This document shows, in pieces, positions 55,977 to 64,000 of a stretch of DNA of 64,000 nucleotides. The position numbers and the translations under genes were made by a program. The notes beneath the pieces were generated by a model that did not search any database, was not told the origin of the DNA, and saw nothing but the letters and a program-made list of their open reading frames with translations. Within the stretch, counting starts at the first letter, position 1, and each line of letters starts with the position of its first letter. Source of the stretch: Calditrichia bacterium (lineage in GTDB: Bacteria > Calditrichota > Calditrichia > RBG-13-44-9 > J075); assembly GCA_020635015.1 (NCBI GenBank), contig JACKAP010000001.1:248001-312000 (forward strand). Reading direction: 5' to 3'.

Positions 55977-57281
55977 TCACTTTATCTTCGCCCGGTCCTT
56001 ATGTACATAACCACTCTTTCCACCCAGCAGTTCAATCAGATACCAATCCCCTTCCACCGCCAGCACCTTGAAGAGCAATCCTCCGGGCACCTGGGCCACC
56101 ACGGTGCTGCCTTCCTGGGGCTGCTGGTAGATCGGGAACCGTTCGTCGCTGCCGCCTTTAATCTCCACTTTCTGCTCGCTCAGGTCCACTTTTTTCTGTG
56201 ACCATTCTCGCCCGGCCAGTTCGACGCCCAGTTGCGAGAGCTGCTCTAGATAGGCCAGTTTCTTATCCAGGCGGTCCAGCGATTTTGTATATTTTTTCTC
56301 ATCACTTTTTAACTGAGTGGCCATTTCATAATACCCTTTGGCTGCGTCGAAATTGCCCACCACCTCTTCCAGGATCCCCAGGTTGTACATCACCTTGGGA
56401 TTATAGGGATCTTCATCATAGATCGTTTTATAGATCGCATAGGCGCCGTCGACATCCAGGTTCTCCGCCATTTCCGCAGCATCATCGCCAACGTCTTTGA
56501 AATCATCCGCTTTCAGCTTCTCAAACTCGAACTCTTCCAGCACGAAGCGCGGGGCCAGGTAGTCCACTACCTCGTTGCTGACGCTGCGAGCCAAATCGTC
56601 TGCCATCTGTTCCAGCGGGGTCACGTTGCCGATGTCTGCCTCGCATTTTTTGTCGGTGTTGGAGCGGCTGGCTTCCTTCACCCCGACAATCTGCCCGTTC
56701 TCTGCACTGATGATCCGCGCGCGCACGGTCACCGTTACGGTGCGCTCCAGACAGGGAACCAGCTTGGTATAGGTTTTCTTATCTTTTCCCCGGTAGGTGC
56801 GCTTTTCCTGAAAGCGGTTGTCCTTATGGGTGTAGCTGATGTTGCCCATCACCAGGGCCTGCACCCCCAGGATCTGGCCTAACTGCGCTGCCTGGGAGGC
56901 ATCCAGCAGGCCCATCGCCCCCAGTTTTTGCTCTTCGACCACCTCCATCATCCGGCTGCGTTCGATGACGTTGAAAACATTGGTGAAGGCGCCGTCCTGC
57001 AGGGTTCGCCCTTCTTTATTTGAACGGAATAAGCCGCCGCTGATCTCGGTGATCCCACGGTCGCTGACCAGCAATTGAGAGATCATATAATCGGCGAAAT
57101 TCCGCCCCAGATCATTCTCGCCCTCAAAATCCAGCACCGCAATCTGCTTCACCCCCGGCAGCACCTGGTCCGGGGTTTCGATCACGAACACCTTGATCTT
57201 TTTATAAGGAAAGGCGCTCGAAAAACCCAGCAAGCACAGCAGAACAACCATTAAAAACCTTCGTGATAACAAACCGGTCAT
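55977..57281 (-). CDS. CsgG-like protein with TPR and SH3b domains
   Basis: 434 residues. Signal peptide (FLMVVLLCLLGFSSAFP), a CsgG/curli-assembly-like domain (about 40-260: KQIAVLDFEGENDLGRNFAD, NVFNVIERSRMMEVVEEQKL, AAQLGQILGVQALVMGNIS), a TPR pair (about 295-360: YNPKVMYNLGILEEVVGNFD) and a C-terminal SH3b domain (about 375-434: FPIYQQPQEGSTVVAQVPGG, GGKSGYVHKDRAK). CsgG forms outer-membrane export pores, but signal-peptide CsgG-like domains without lipobox may act as periplasmic regulators. Start at 57281 has AGAGGAGG seven bases upstream. Last in the minus-strand series with FecR, cyclase and CHAT genes, separated by a heptamer pair. Confidence 0.85.
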   Translation of the reverse strand: MTGLLSRRFLMVVLLCLLGFSSAFPYKKIKVFVIETPDQVLPGVKQIAVLDFEGENDLGRNFADYMISQLLVSDRGITEISGGLFRSNKEGRTLQDGAFTNVFNVIERSRMMEVVEEQKLGAMGLLDASQAAQLGQILGVQALVMGNISYTHKDNRFQEKRTYRGKDKKTYTKLVPCLERTVTVTVRARIISAENGQIVGVKEASRSNTDKKCEADIGNVTPLEQMADDLARSVSNEVVDYLAPRFVLEEFEFEKLKADDFKDVGDDAAEMAENLDVDGAYAIYKTIYDEDPYNPKVMYNLGILEEVVGNFDAAKGYYEMATQLKSDEKKYTKSLDRLDKKLAYLEQLSQLGVELAGREWSQKKVDLSEQKVEIKGGSDERFPIYQQPQEGSTVVAQVPGGLLFKVLAVEGDWYLIELLGGKSGYVHKDRAKIK

Positions 57282-57498
57282 GGGATATCCTCCTCTTAAA
57301 TAGAAATAATGCGTTGGCTTCAATTCCGGCATAATCAAAATACCCGCCGGACATTCCGCCGACAAATAGTTTCAATGGATACATACAGGCGATAGATACT
57401 TTCATGCGCTATCGCAGCAATACAAATGAGTGGCCTGAGTTTAGTGGTGAAAATTATGAATTAGGGAAGAAAAGCGCAATCGGAAAAAAAGTTAATAT

Positions 57499-57572
57499 TC
57501 GGCTATTGGGGATTGGGCATTGGCTTTTGGTTAAGACCGTTCTTTGCCAATCACCAATACCCAATAGCGAAT
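57499..57572. repeat. Inverted pair of GGATTGGGCATTGG words
   Basis: Left arm TCGGCTATTGGGGATTGGGC (57499-57518, continuing to 57525). Right arm TGCCAATCACCAATACCCAA (57545-57564, to 57572). It separates the CsgG-like and FecR-like genes; the rest of the 57282-57603 gap shows no gene. Confidence 0.85.
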
Positions 57573-57603
57573 CTATAGCTGCAAAACTTTGTATAAGATA
57601 TAG

Positions 57604-58512
57604 TTAATCCGACCTGTCCAGCAGCGCCCGGGCTTGCCCGGTCTTTCCCTGGCGCAGGTAGATATTCGCCAGCATCTTATCCAGGTTGGGATTTCCCGGA
57701 TTCCCGGCGCGTATCTGCTCGATTTGGGCAATGGCCAGATCATACAGCTCGTACGCCGCATAGGCGGATGCCAGTACGAAGGGGTTCTCGCGGTTGGCTT
57801 CCTCGAGGGTTTGCAGCGTTTCGGCGTTTTCCGCCGAGAGCAGTTTGAAGTTGGCCATCCCGGAGCCGAGTAGCTTCTTGCCCCGGTAGGCGCTTACCTG
57901 CAGGAAGTACTCTTCTCCCGGAATCAGCGGCGGCTCGCCGGAAGGATAGGCCGCCGTACTGTCGGCGGTCTCCAGCGACCAGAGGGCGGTTTCATCCAGA
58001 TCAAGCAAGCGCACGCCGTAGTTGTCGGCTGCGGGCACTGTGTGCCAATGGAAAACCGGCTGTGCCTCGCGGATAGCGGTGATGTTGGGAGAGATCTGCA
58101 CCACTGCCTCCCGGTTTTCCTCTCCCCGCACCATCAACACCGATGAATAATTCTGCTCGGGATTTTCCTCCGTCAGCGAAGTCACTGCCGCTACCAGTTG
58201 GCTGAACCAGCCGGAGGTTTTCGCTGCGCCATCGATGGTATAGCTGCGGTTGGCAGCGACCTCCACCGGCACGTCCTGGCCGCTCAACAGCAGCAGCGCT
58301 CTGGCAGCCTCACCGGTGTTGATCACATCGCCGGGATACAGCGGTTGCCCGGTCTCTGCCGCAACATTTTTACCACCGGCAGCAGTGACGGTGACCTTGC
58401 CCGACACCTGGCCGATACAGCCAACTGCCTTGCCGGCTTCATCTCCCGCCATCCCTGGCAGCGTAACGGATAGCATCAATATGATGATGAATCGATTGAA
58501 TTTACATTGCAT
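57604..58512 (-). CDS. FecR-like periplasmic protein with TPR tail
   Basis: 302 residues. Signal peptide, then a FecR-like beta-helical domain (about 30-115: GCIGQVSGKVTVTAAGGKNV, GQPLYPGDVINTGEAARALL, LLSGQDVPVEVAANRSYTID) and a C-terminal TPR-like tail (ENPFVLASAYAAYELYDLAI, QGKTGQARALLDRSD). FecR domains sense or transmit envelope signals, or sit in filament-associated loci. Overlaps the upstream cyclase gene by 11 bases, so translationally coupled to it. Confidence 0.85.
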   Translation of the reverse strand: MQCKFNRFIIILMLSVTLPGMAGDEAGKAVGCIGQVSGKVTVTAAGGKNVAAETGQPLYPGDVINTGEAARALLLLSGQDVPVEVAANRSYTIDGAAKTSGWFSQLVAAVTSLTEENPEQNYSSVLMVRGEENREAVVQISPNITAIREAQPVFHWHTVPAADNYGVRLLDLDETALWSLETADSTAAYPSGEPPLIPGEEYFLQVSAYRGKKLLGSGMANFKLLSAENAETLQTLEEANRENPFVLASAYAAYELYDLAIAQIEQIRAGNPGNPNLDKMLANIYLRQGKTGQARALLDRSD

Positions 58513-60394
58513 CAGTGAACTCCTTTTCTGTGAGCTTGGGATTTTCGCTGTTCTTTTCCAGCAGCACCTGGTAGAGCCGGATCGGGGCGGATTTGCCGCG
58601 CAGGGTGTGGGTGCCGAGGTCGCGCATGAAAAATTGATCTTCGACCTCCCGGCAGGTTTCTGCGCTGATCACGATCGTCGCGCCCAGCGTCTTGGTCAGG
58701 CTTTCCAGACGGGAGGAGACATTGACCGGATCGCCGATGACCGTATACTCGGTATGGAGCTCCGATCCGATATTGCCGGCAATCACCTCCCCGGTATTGA
58801 TGCCGATGCCGATCTGCAGCGGCCGGGGCAGTTTGGCTTTCAGATGGGTGTTGAGCGATTTGAGAGCTTCCTGCATCTCCAGCGCCGCCCGTACCGCCCG
58901 CTCAGCGTCATCCTTCCGGGGAAGGGGGATGCCGAATGCTGCCATCAATCCGTCGCCCATGTATTTGTCGAGCATCCCGTCATATTTCAGCACGATGCGG
59001 GTCATCACGTCGAAATAGGTGTTCAGGATCGAAACCACCTCCTCCGGGGGCATGCTGGCCGACATGCTGGTGAATCCCCGGATATCGGAAAACAGCAGGG
59101 TGGCGCGGGTGCGCTTGCCGCCCAGCTTGAGCAGTTCGGGATTCTTGAGCAGTTCGTTGACGATCTGCGAGGAGAGATAGCGGCTGAAGAGCTTCTTTAC
59201 CCGCCGGCGCTCCTGCGCCTCGGTCTTATGCTTGTAAAAGGTGCTGAGCAGAAATACCGGCGGCACCGCCAACAGCAGCGGGGACAGGGGCAGCAGAAAG
59301 CCGGCATGGTTAAACTGATACATTGCCAGGGCCCAGTATCCTGCCAGGAGCAGCAGCGCGGCGAAGGCGCCGGCTGAGGGACGCAGGAACATAAACAGCA
59401 GCGCACTGCCCAGGGCCAGCAGCAGGGCCAGCAGCAGCCGCATTCCCGGAGAGAGGGTGGCGATGTAGCGCTGCCGGAGCAGGGTGGCGGCAATGTTGGC
59501 GTGGATCTCGATCCCGGCCATCTGCGGCCGTTGCTGAGAGGAAAAGGGGGTGGGTTTATAATCGTGCATCTCCAGGATGGTGGCGCCGATCAGCACAATT
59601 TTGTCACGAACTTGCGCTGCCGCTATGCTGCCGTTGATAATGTGATGATAGGAAATGACCGGATAGGTAAACGCCGGACCGGCATAATTGATCAGGGTGC
59701 GGTTTTGGTACGGAGGCTCGAGCTGCAGTCGCCGCAACAGGCTGCCCAGTTCGCGCTGGGGGTGCAACCGCAGGTACGCCCCCACCGTCGCCAGGGCAAA
59801 GCCGGGATACTGGGTATCCTGAAATGAAAACGCCGCCGGGTACGGGAAGCGCTGCACCGTTCCGTCGATCTCCGACGCAATATTGGTAATGCCGGTTGCA
59901 TAGCATTGCTCGCGGATCAATCGTACCGGCGGGGTGAATTTAAGCTCCGGATCGCCGGAAACCGGATTCAGCAGCCGCTCAAATTTAGCCGGAATGATCA
60001 CATTGCCGGCCCGGGCGATGGCGGCGGCAAAGACAGAATCGCTGCCGGGGTAGAGGTCCTCACTCGATTCCGAAAAAGCGATATCGAAAGCAATCACCCG
60101 CGCCCCCCAATGGGCCAGGGAATCCACCAGCCGGGCATGCAGGGCCGGTGACCAGGGCCAGCGTTTCTGGAGATTCTCGAAGGCATATTCGTCGATGGCC
60201 ACGATCACGATCTCCGGATCCGCCGCTTGCTCGCCCCGGAGATTGAACAGCCATCCGGTGACTTTCAGATCGATTGCCTCCGCAAAGTTGTAGGCAGGAT
60301 TGAGCCGGGCCAGCGCAGCGCTGATAATCACCAGGCCGAAAACCAGCAGGCTGATGAGGCAGGCGACGATGATTTTTTTGTGCGGTGATAGCAT
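58502..60394 (-). CDS. CHASE2-domain class III adenylate/guanylate cyclase
   Basis: 630 residues. N-terminal membrane segment (8-30), extracytoplasmic CHASE2 domain (about 40-320: VIVAIDEYAFENLQKRWPWS, GARVIAFDIAFSE, VRDKIVLIGAT), three membrane segments (about 330-400), then a class III cyclase domain (about 430-610) with metal Asp in LLFSDIRGFTSMS and MGDGLMAAFG, plus VIGDPVNVSSRLE for the substrate. Predicted to make cAMP or cGMP in response to a periplasmic signal. The stop overlaps the start of the FecR-like gene by 11 bases. The cognate cNMP receptor is not in the window. Confidence 0.95.
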   Translation of the reverse strand: MLSPHKKIIVACLISLLVFGLVIISAALARLNPAYNFAEAIDLKVTGWLFNLRGEQAADPEIVIVAIDEYAFENLQKRWPWSPALHARLVDSLAHWGARVIAFDIAFSESSEDLYPGSDSVFAAAIARAGNVIIPAKFERLLNPVSGDPELKFTPPVRLIREQCYATGITNIASEIDGTVQRFPYPAAFSFQDTQYPGFALATVGAYLRLHPQRELGSLLRRLQLEPPYQNRTLINYAGPAFTYPVISYHHIINGSIAAAQVRDKIVLIGATILEMHDYKPTPFSSQQRPQMAGIEIHANIAATLLRQRYIATLSPGMRLLLALLLALGSALLFMFLRPSAGAFAALLLLAGYWALAMYQFNHAGFLLPLSPLLLAVPPVFLLSTFYKHKTEAQERRRVKKLFSRYLSSQIVNELLKNPELLKLGGKRTRATLLFSDIRGFTSMSASMPPEEVVSILNTYFDVMTRIVLKYDGMLDKYMGDGLMAAFGIPLPRKDDAERAVRAALEMQEALKSLNTHLKAKLPRPLQIGIGINTGEVIAGNIGSELHTEYTVIGDPVNVSSRLESLTKTLGATIVISAETCREVEDQFFMRDLGTHTLRGKSAPIRLYQVLLEKNSENPKLTEKEFTDAM

Positions 60395-60434
60395 AATTGA
60401 ATCAGGTAGATTTATTGTAATCGTCTGTATTAAT

Positions 60435-60597
60435 TGTTAATGGGTTGATGGGTAACTACTTTTTTATGGCTATTCCAGGTGAAAGCCGGGATCCCCTTGT
60501 TCCTTAATCCTTTATCCTTAATCCTTTATCCTTCAACCCATCCACCCATCCACCCATCCACCCATCAACCCATTCACCCATTAACCCATCCACTCAT
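60435..60597. repeat. GGGTTGAT arm, TTTATCC heptamers and CCCATCCA array
   Basis: Left arm TTAATGGGTTGATGGGTAAC (60437-60456), TTTATCC words (60505-60533), then a long run of CCCATCCA/CCCATCAA words (60535-60597), the inverse of the left arm. The array ends in the stop codon of the CHAT gene (TCA on plus strand at 60594-60596). Confidence 0.85.
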
Positions 60598-63500
60598 CTT
60601 CCCATCCCCACCAGTGAAAACGGCGCCCAATAAAACGGATGGGCGTACTGCCCGGCTTTCAGCATTTCCAGTTTGGTTTTGCGCAGCGCCTGGCGGTGTC
60701 CCTGGCGGTCGCTGAGCAGGTGATGGTAGAATTGCTGCATGAAGCGGGCGGTGGAGGCATCGGCGACGTTCCAGAGGGTGACCAGCACCTCCGGCGCGCC
60801 GGCGTACATAAACGCCCGGGTGAGGCCGATCACCCCCTCACCGCGTACGATCTGCCCCAGGCCGGTCTGGCAGGCGGAGAGCACCACCAACTGCGCATGG
60901 AGCCGCAGGTTGAAGATCTCGCCCATCTGCAAAAAGCCGTCTTCCCGGCGGTCGTCGTCGAGGGTCATCACCAGCCCGGAATAGGCCGGCTTGCGTTCGT
61001 TGATCAGCCCGTGGGTGGCAAAGTGCACGTAGCGGTAATCGCCCAATGCCGGGTTATCCTTGACATTCTCCTCGCTGGCCGCGCTGCCGGTAAAAACCCG
61101 GGTCTCGTTTTCTCCAAAGCTTTGAGAGATTCCCTCCACCTCGGTGCGGGTGTTGGGCAGGCGGTAGATCTGGCTGCGGAAGCTGCGCAGGTCCGGCGCG
61201 CCGGTGACGTAGCGCAGCATCAGCTCATCCGCGACGGCGCCGCGCACCTCATCATCTCCATTCGTGCCCTCCGCTGTAGGATCATTGCCGAAGACCGGAT
61301 CGCCATAACCCAGAAACATTCCCGGCGCTGTTTCGGCTTCCCGAGGTTGGCGCAGGCTCAGCAGCACTGTCGCCGACGGTCCGTAACTCAGGGCTTTATC
61401 CTTAATCAGGTAGGGGAGGTCGTAATCAAAATCCGCAGTAAAGGAGAGCTGCTGCTGCACCTTCTCGGTAATCAATACGTCAAACGGCAGGTAGTGGAGG
61501 ATGCCGTCGGGGGCAATCACCAACTCGTTCCGCGGCCCGATGAGCGCTTCGGCCGGTTCGATCAGCATGCGGTAAAGCTTGTTGGCGCGACTGGCGAACA
61601 TCTTGAAGGAGAACTGCCCCGGATGCAGCAGCATGCTGCGGAAGAGGGTCACCGATTCATTGATCTCCCGGCGCGGCGGCAATGCATAGATCCGGAAATC
61701 ATCGGGGGTGACGGCAAAGAGATAGGAACTGCTGTCCCCCAGCACATAGCTCAGGAGGGTGGTTTGATCGTCCAGGAGGTCGGTCTGCACCGCTTCCACC
61801 CCGGCAGGCTGGGGATATTTTAGATCGGCGTAGCGGGGATTTTTCAGACGCATTTCTGCCTTCAGAGCCGCCAGTTCGCGGCGGGCTTGCTGGAGTTGCG
61901 ATTCCAATTCCTGACGCTGCGCTGAATCCTCTGCGCCGGCATAATCATCCCGCAGGGCGGCGATGGTCTCGTAAATCGCCGCCTCTTTTTTCCGTAATTC
62001 CTCCGATACGCCCTCATGAATATCGGCGTTGGCCTCGGTCAGGATATCCAGGAAGGCCCGGGCCTTGGCGCGCTCGGCATAGTGAAACGCCTCGCGGTCA
62101 AACCCCCGCCCGGGCATCTGTCCGTGAAGTTTGATCTGCAGGCGGATGGTTTTTTCGTATAGATGGATCTTGTTCTTCAGATAGCCGGATTTAAATTCCG
62201 CTCCCCCCAGGGTCTCCCGCACCTGCTCAATGGTTTCGATGGCCCGCTTGTAGCTGGCCAGGGCGTTCTGATCTTCCCCCCGGGCGGCCAGCACATCGCC
62301 GATGCCCCCGTACGCCTCCCAGATGATCTGGGGCTCCTCTACCTGGCGGCCGATCGCCAGGCCGGTTTCGTAATCGGCCATCGCAACCCGGAGCATGCCG
62401 CGGTGTAAATTTACTGACCCGCGATTGTTGCGCAAATCTCCCAGTACCCCGGGATTTTGCACCGTATCCGCCAGGGTGAGCGCCTCCTCCAGCCGTTCCG
62501 CTGCCCGGCTGTATTCCCCGGCCATGTCGTCGGTGTAGGCCATGTTGGAGAGGGTCATGATCCGGGATTCGATATCATCCAGTTCCCGGTATAGCGCCAG
62601 CGCCGCCTCCCAGGAGGCGTGCATTTCCGGGTATGCTTCTTCATAAAAAGCTGCGATCCCCAGATTGAGCAGATTAGCGGCCTGCCGTTCCCGATCCTCC
62701 AGTCTTTCCGCCAGGGCCAGCGCCTCGCGATAATATTCCACCGCCTGGGGATAATCGCCCAGGTCGAGATAGATACTGCCGATGTTGGAGAGGCGCTTCT
62801 CCGCTCCGGCCTGGTTGCCGGTCTGGCGGTCGATCTTCAGGGCCTGGCGGGAATAGAGCAGGGCCCGGGGATATTCCCCCAGCATCAGCAGTGCCGCACC
62901 GATGTTGCCGATCACCTGAGCCCGGGCTTCGATGTTCCCGCTGCGATCATCGAGGCGCTCTTCGTCGGTCCAGAAATCCAATGCCCGGCGGTAATCGCCT
63001 TGAAAAAAGTGGATCAATCCGATCGAACGATAGGCCTGCCAGAGATTTTGATCGAGGCGAAGCGAGCGTTCGAGCGCCTCCAACGCTTCCGGATATTGCT
63101 TCATTTTACGGTAAGTGTAGCCGATCCCGTACTGCAGATTGGCATTGTCCGGGTCGGCGGCCAGCCGCTCTCGGAAAAAGTCCAGGGCGGCCTCCGGCTG
63201 CTCCAGTCGCAGCCGGGAATCTACCAAACCCTTATAGCCGTAGGCATCGCTGAGTTGCGGCACCTGCTCAATGGCATGCTGGAAATGCAGCGCCGCGGCT
63301 TCATGTTCTCCCAGGGCGTCATAAGCGACACCCAGGCCATAATGAGCGTAGCCGCTGCGCTGCGGATCGCCGCGCAGAGAATCCAGATAGGCGATCGCCG
63401 GATCGAGCGCATCTCCGGCCGCCGCGGCATCGGCCAGGCGAGCGTAGGCGCGGAAGAAGCCGGGCTCCCGGGAAATAATATCCTTGCAAAGCTGCACCGC

Positions 63501-63668
63501 CCGGGGATATTGCCCTTCCGAGATTGCCCGGAGCGTTGCCAGGTACTGCGCTTCCACCTCCGCCGCCGGATTTCCCGGCGCAGGATGGCGGGCGCAGGAG
63601 AGCAGGAGCAGCAGCAAGGCTGCTCGAAAGAATATCCTGACCGTTCGCGAATTAATTGCCATTATCAT
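60594..63668 (-). CDS. CHAT-domain protease-like lipoprotein with TPR repeats
   Basis: 1024 residues. Lipoprotein signal with lipobox LLLLSC (about residue 24), so envelope-anchored. About 12 TPR units (35-480: YGIGYTYRKMKQYPEALEAL, NIGAALLMLGEYPRALLYSR, NIGSIYLDLGDYPQAVEYYR), a helical region with coiled-coil character, then a CHAT domain (about 700-1024) with catalytic His886 (VHFATHGLI) and Cys933 (LSACQTGLG), and the usual RGEGVIGLTRAFMYAGAPEVL and WNVADAS blocks. CHAT is a caspase-like cysteine protease fold. Here it would sit outside the cytoplasm, unlike most CHAT-TPR proteins of defence systems. Followed by the CHASE2-cyclase and FecR genes on the same strand. Confidence 0.92.
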   Translation of the reverse strand: MIMAINSRTVRIFFRAALLLLLLSCARHPAPGNPAAEVEAQYLATLRAISEGQYPRAVQLCKDIISREPGFFRAYARLADAAAAGDALDPAIAYLDSLRGDPQRSGYAHYGLGVAYDALGEHEAAALHFQHAIEQVPQLSDAYGYKGLVDSRLRLEQPEAALDFFRERLAADPDNANLQYGIGYTYRKMKQYPEALEALERSLRLDQNLWQAYRSIGLIHFFQGDYRRALDFWTDEERLDDRSGNIEARAQVIGNIGAALLMLGEYPRALLYSRQALKIDRQTGNQAGAEKRLSNIGSIYLDLGDYPQAVEYYREALALAERLEDRERQAANLLNLGIAAFYEEAYPEMHASWEAALALYRELDDIESRIMTLSNMAYTDDMAGEYSRAAERLEEALTLADTVQNPGVLGDLRNNRGSVNLHRGMLRVAMADYETGLAIGRQVEEPQIIWEAYGGIGDVLAARGEDQNALASYKRAIETIEQVRETLGGAEFKSGYLKNKIHLYEKTIRLQIKLHGQMPGRGFDREAFHYAERAKARAFLDILTEANADIHEGVSEELRKKEAAIYETIAALRDDYAGAEDSAQRQELESQLQQARRELAALKAEMRLKNPRYADLKYPQPAGVEAVQTDLLDDQTTLLSYVLGDSSSYLFAVTPDDFRIYALPPRREINESVTLFRSMLLHPGQFSFKMFASRANKLYRMLIEPAEALIGPRNELVIAPDGILHYLPFDVLITEKVQQQLSFTADFDYDLPYLIKDKALSYGPSATVLLSLRQPREAETAPGMFLGYGDPVFGNDPTAEGTNGDDEVRGAVADELMLRYVTGAPDLRSFRSQIYRLPNTRTEVEGISQSFGENETRVFTGSAASEENVKDNPALGDYRYVHFATHGLINERKPAYSGLVMTLDDDRREDGFLQMGEIFNLRLHAQLVVLSACQTGLGQIVRGEGVIGLTRAFMYAGAPEVLVTLWNVADASTARFMQQFYHHLLSDRQGHRQALRKTKLEMLKAGQYAHPFYWAPFSLVGMGR

Positions 63669-63723
63669 CTTCTATTCACTTCCTTGTTTTCTGTAGACTT
63701 ATCAAACGATGCAGCATCTAGCT

Positions 63724-64000
63724 TTACCTCAGCAACAGCATCTTCACCACCCGCTCCGCCTGCCGCACCTTTAGCACGCAAAAGAACACTCCGCTGGGGA
63801 GCGGGCGTCCCCTATCATCCCGGCCGTTCCAGACCACGCGGTAGCTGCCAGCCTGCTTGCGGCCTGCTTCCAACACTCGCACCGCCTGACCCAGGCTATT
63901 GTAAATGCGCAGGGATACCGGCACCGGCCCGCCGTTCGTTTCGCCGCCGATTGTATATTCGATGGTGGTTTCCGGGTTGAAGGGATTGGGGTAATTTTGC
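63724..64000 (-). CDS. Secreted protein, C-terminal sorting domain only (partial)
   Basis: Only the last 91 codons are in the window. They are a FlgD-like sorting domain: QNYPNPFNPETTIEY, VPVSLRIYNSLGQAVRVL, GSYRVVWNGRDDRGRPLPSG, VFFCVLKVRQAERVVKMLLL. The gene continues beyond the right edge and its main domain is unknown. Third protein in the window with this tail. Confidence 0.85.
   Translation of the reverse strand, partial: QNYPNPFNPETTIEYTIGGETNGGPVPVSLRIYNSLGQAVRVLEAGRKQAGSYRVVWNGRDDRGRPLPSGVFFCVLKVRQAERVVKMLLLR

Noticed and set aside
60594..63668. CHAT gene as a type III-E-like or gasdermin-type defence system
   Set aside because: No gasdermin, Cas or nuclease partner is adjacent, and the protein is a predicted lipoprotein; envelope signalling fits better.

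Overview
The window comes from a Gram-negative bacterium of moderately high GC, most likely in the FCB assemblage (Calditrichota, KSB1 or a similar lineage). The reasons are three C-terminal FlgD-like sorting domains of the NYPNPFNP type (genes at 12106, 40363 and 63724), many Sec lipoproteins, a carboxypeptidase-regulatory TonB receptor, and several starts without a Shine-Dalgarno. Housekeeping genes are scattered: pgm (partial), ATP-type pckA, recQ, comEC, a trans-polyprenyl synthase, thyX, pyrD. The phylum is an inference; no rRNA gene is present.

Layout. 1-6 kb (minus): pgm, two hypotheticals, and a membrane-bound CHASE2-sigma54 activator. 6-21 kb: pckA, a beta-helix/TonB-C protein, a GT-C membrane protein, a secreted phosphoesterase-like protein, a TPR lipoprotein, recQ, comEC, a DUF1684 lipoprotein, a HAD phosphatase. 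21.6-26.4 kb: a 1565-residue repeat protein. 26.8-30.3 kb: a thiolase-like/FadN-like pair that keeps its folds but has lost key catalytic residues. 31.5-37.4 kb: a thiamin salvage locus headed by a TPP riboswitch with a terminator (TonB receptor, fatty-acid-hydroxylase-like protein, thiamin pyrophosphokinase, SSS transporter). 37.5-45.7 kb: small lipoprotein, Smr, polyprenyl synthase/EIIA, endonuclease I, radical SAM, NhaC antiporter, ICMT-like methyltransferase. 45.8-50.3 kb: two tandem M61-like lipoprotein peptidases separated by an AbrB-PIN toxin-antitoxin module. 50.6-55.9 kb: thyX, pyrD and a probable TetR-linked operon with twin ACGCGT palindromes. 56-63.7 kb (minus): CHAT-TPR lipoprotein, CHASE2-adenylate cyclase, FecR-like and CsgG-like proteins, which look like one envelope signalling locus.

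The most unusual feature at window scale is non-coding. Many gaps are filled with short tandem words (mostly 7-9 bp units such as TTGGATG, ACAACTG, GGATAAA, GAAGGGC, GCATGGG, CACGGATTA), usually present once in each orientation so that the gap can fold on itself, sometimes with one word pair nested in another. Several elements supply the stop codon of the preceding gene. Two non-coding, MITE-like families are each present twice in opposite orientation (16874/20201 and 2990/42785), and one copy has an 8-bp putative target duplication.

No tRNA, rRNA, CRISPR array or transposase gene was recognised.
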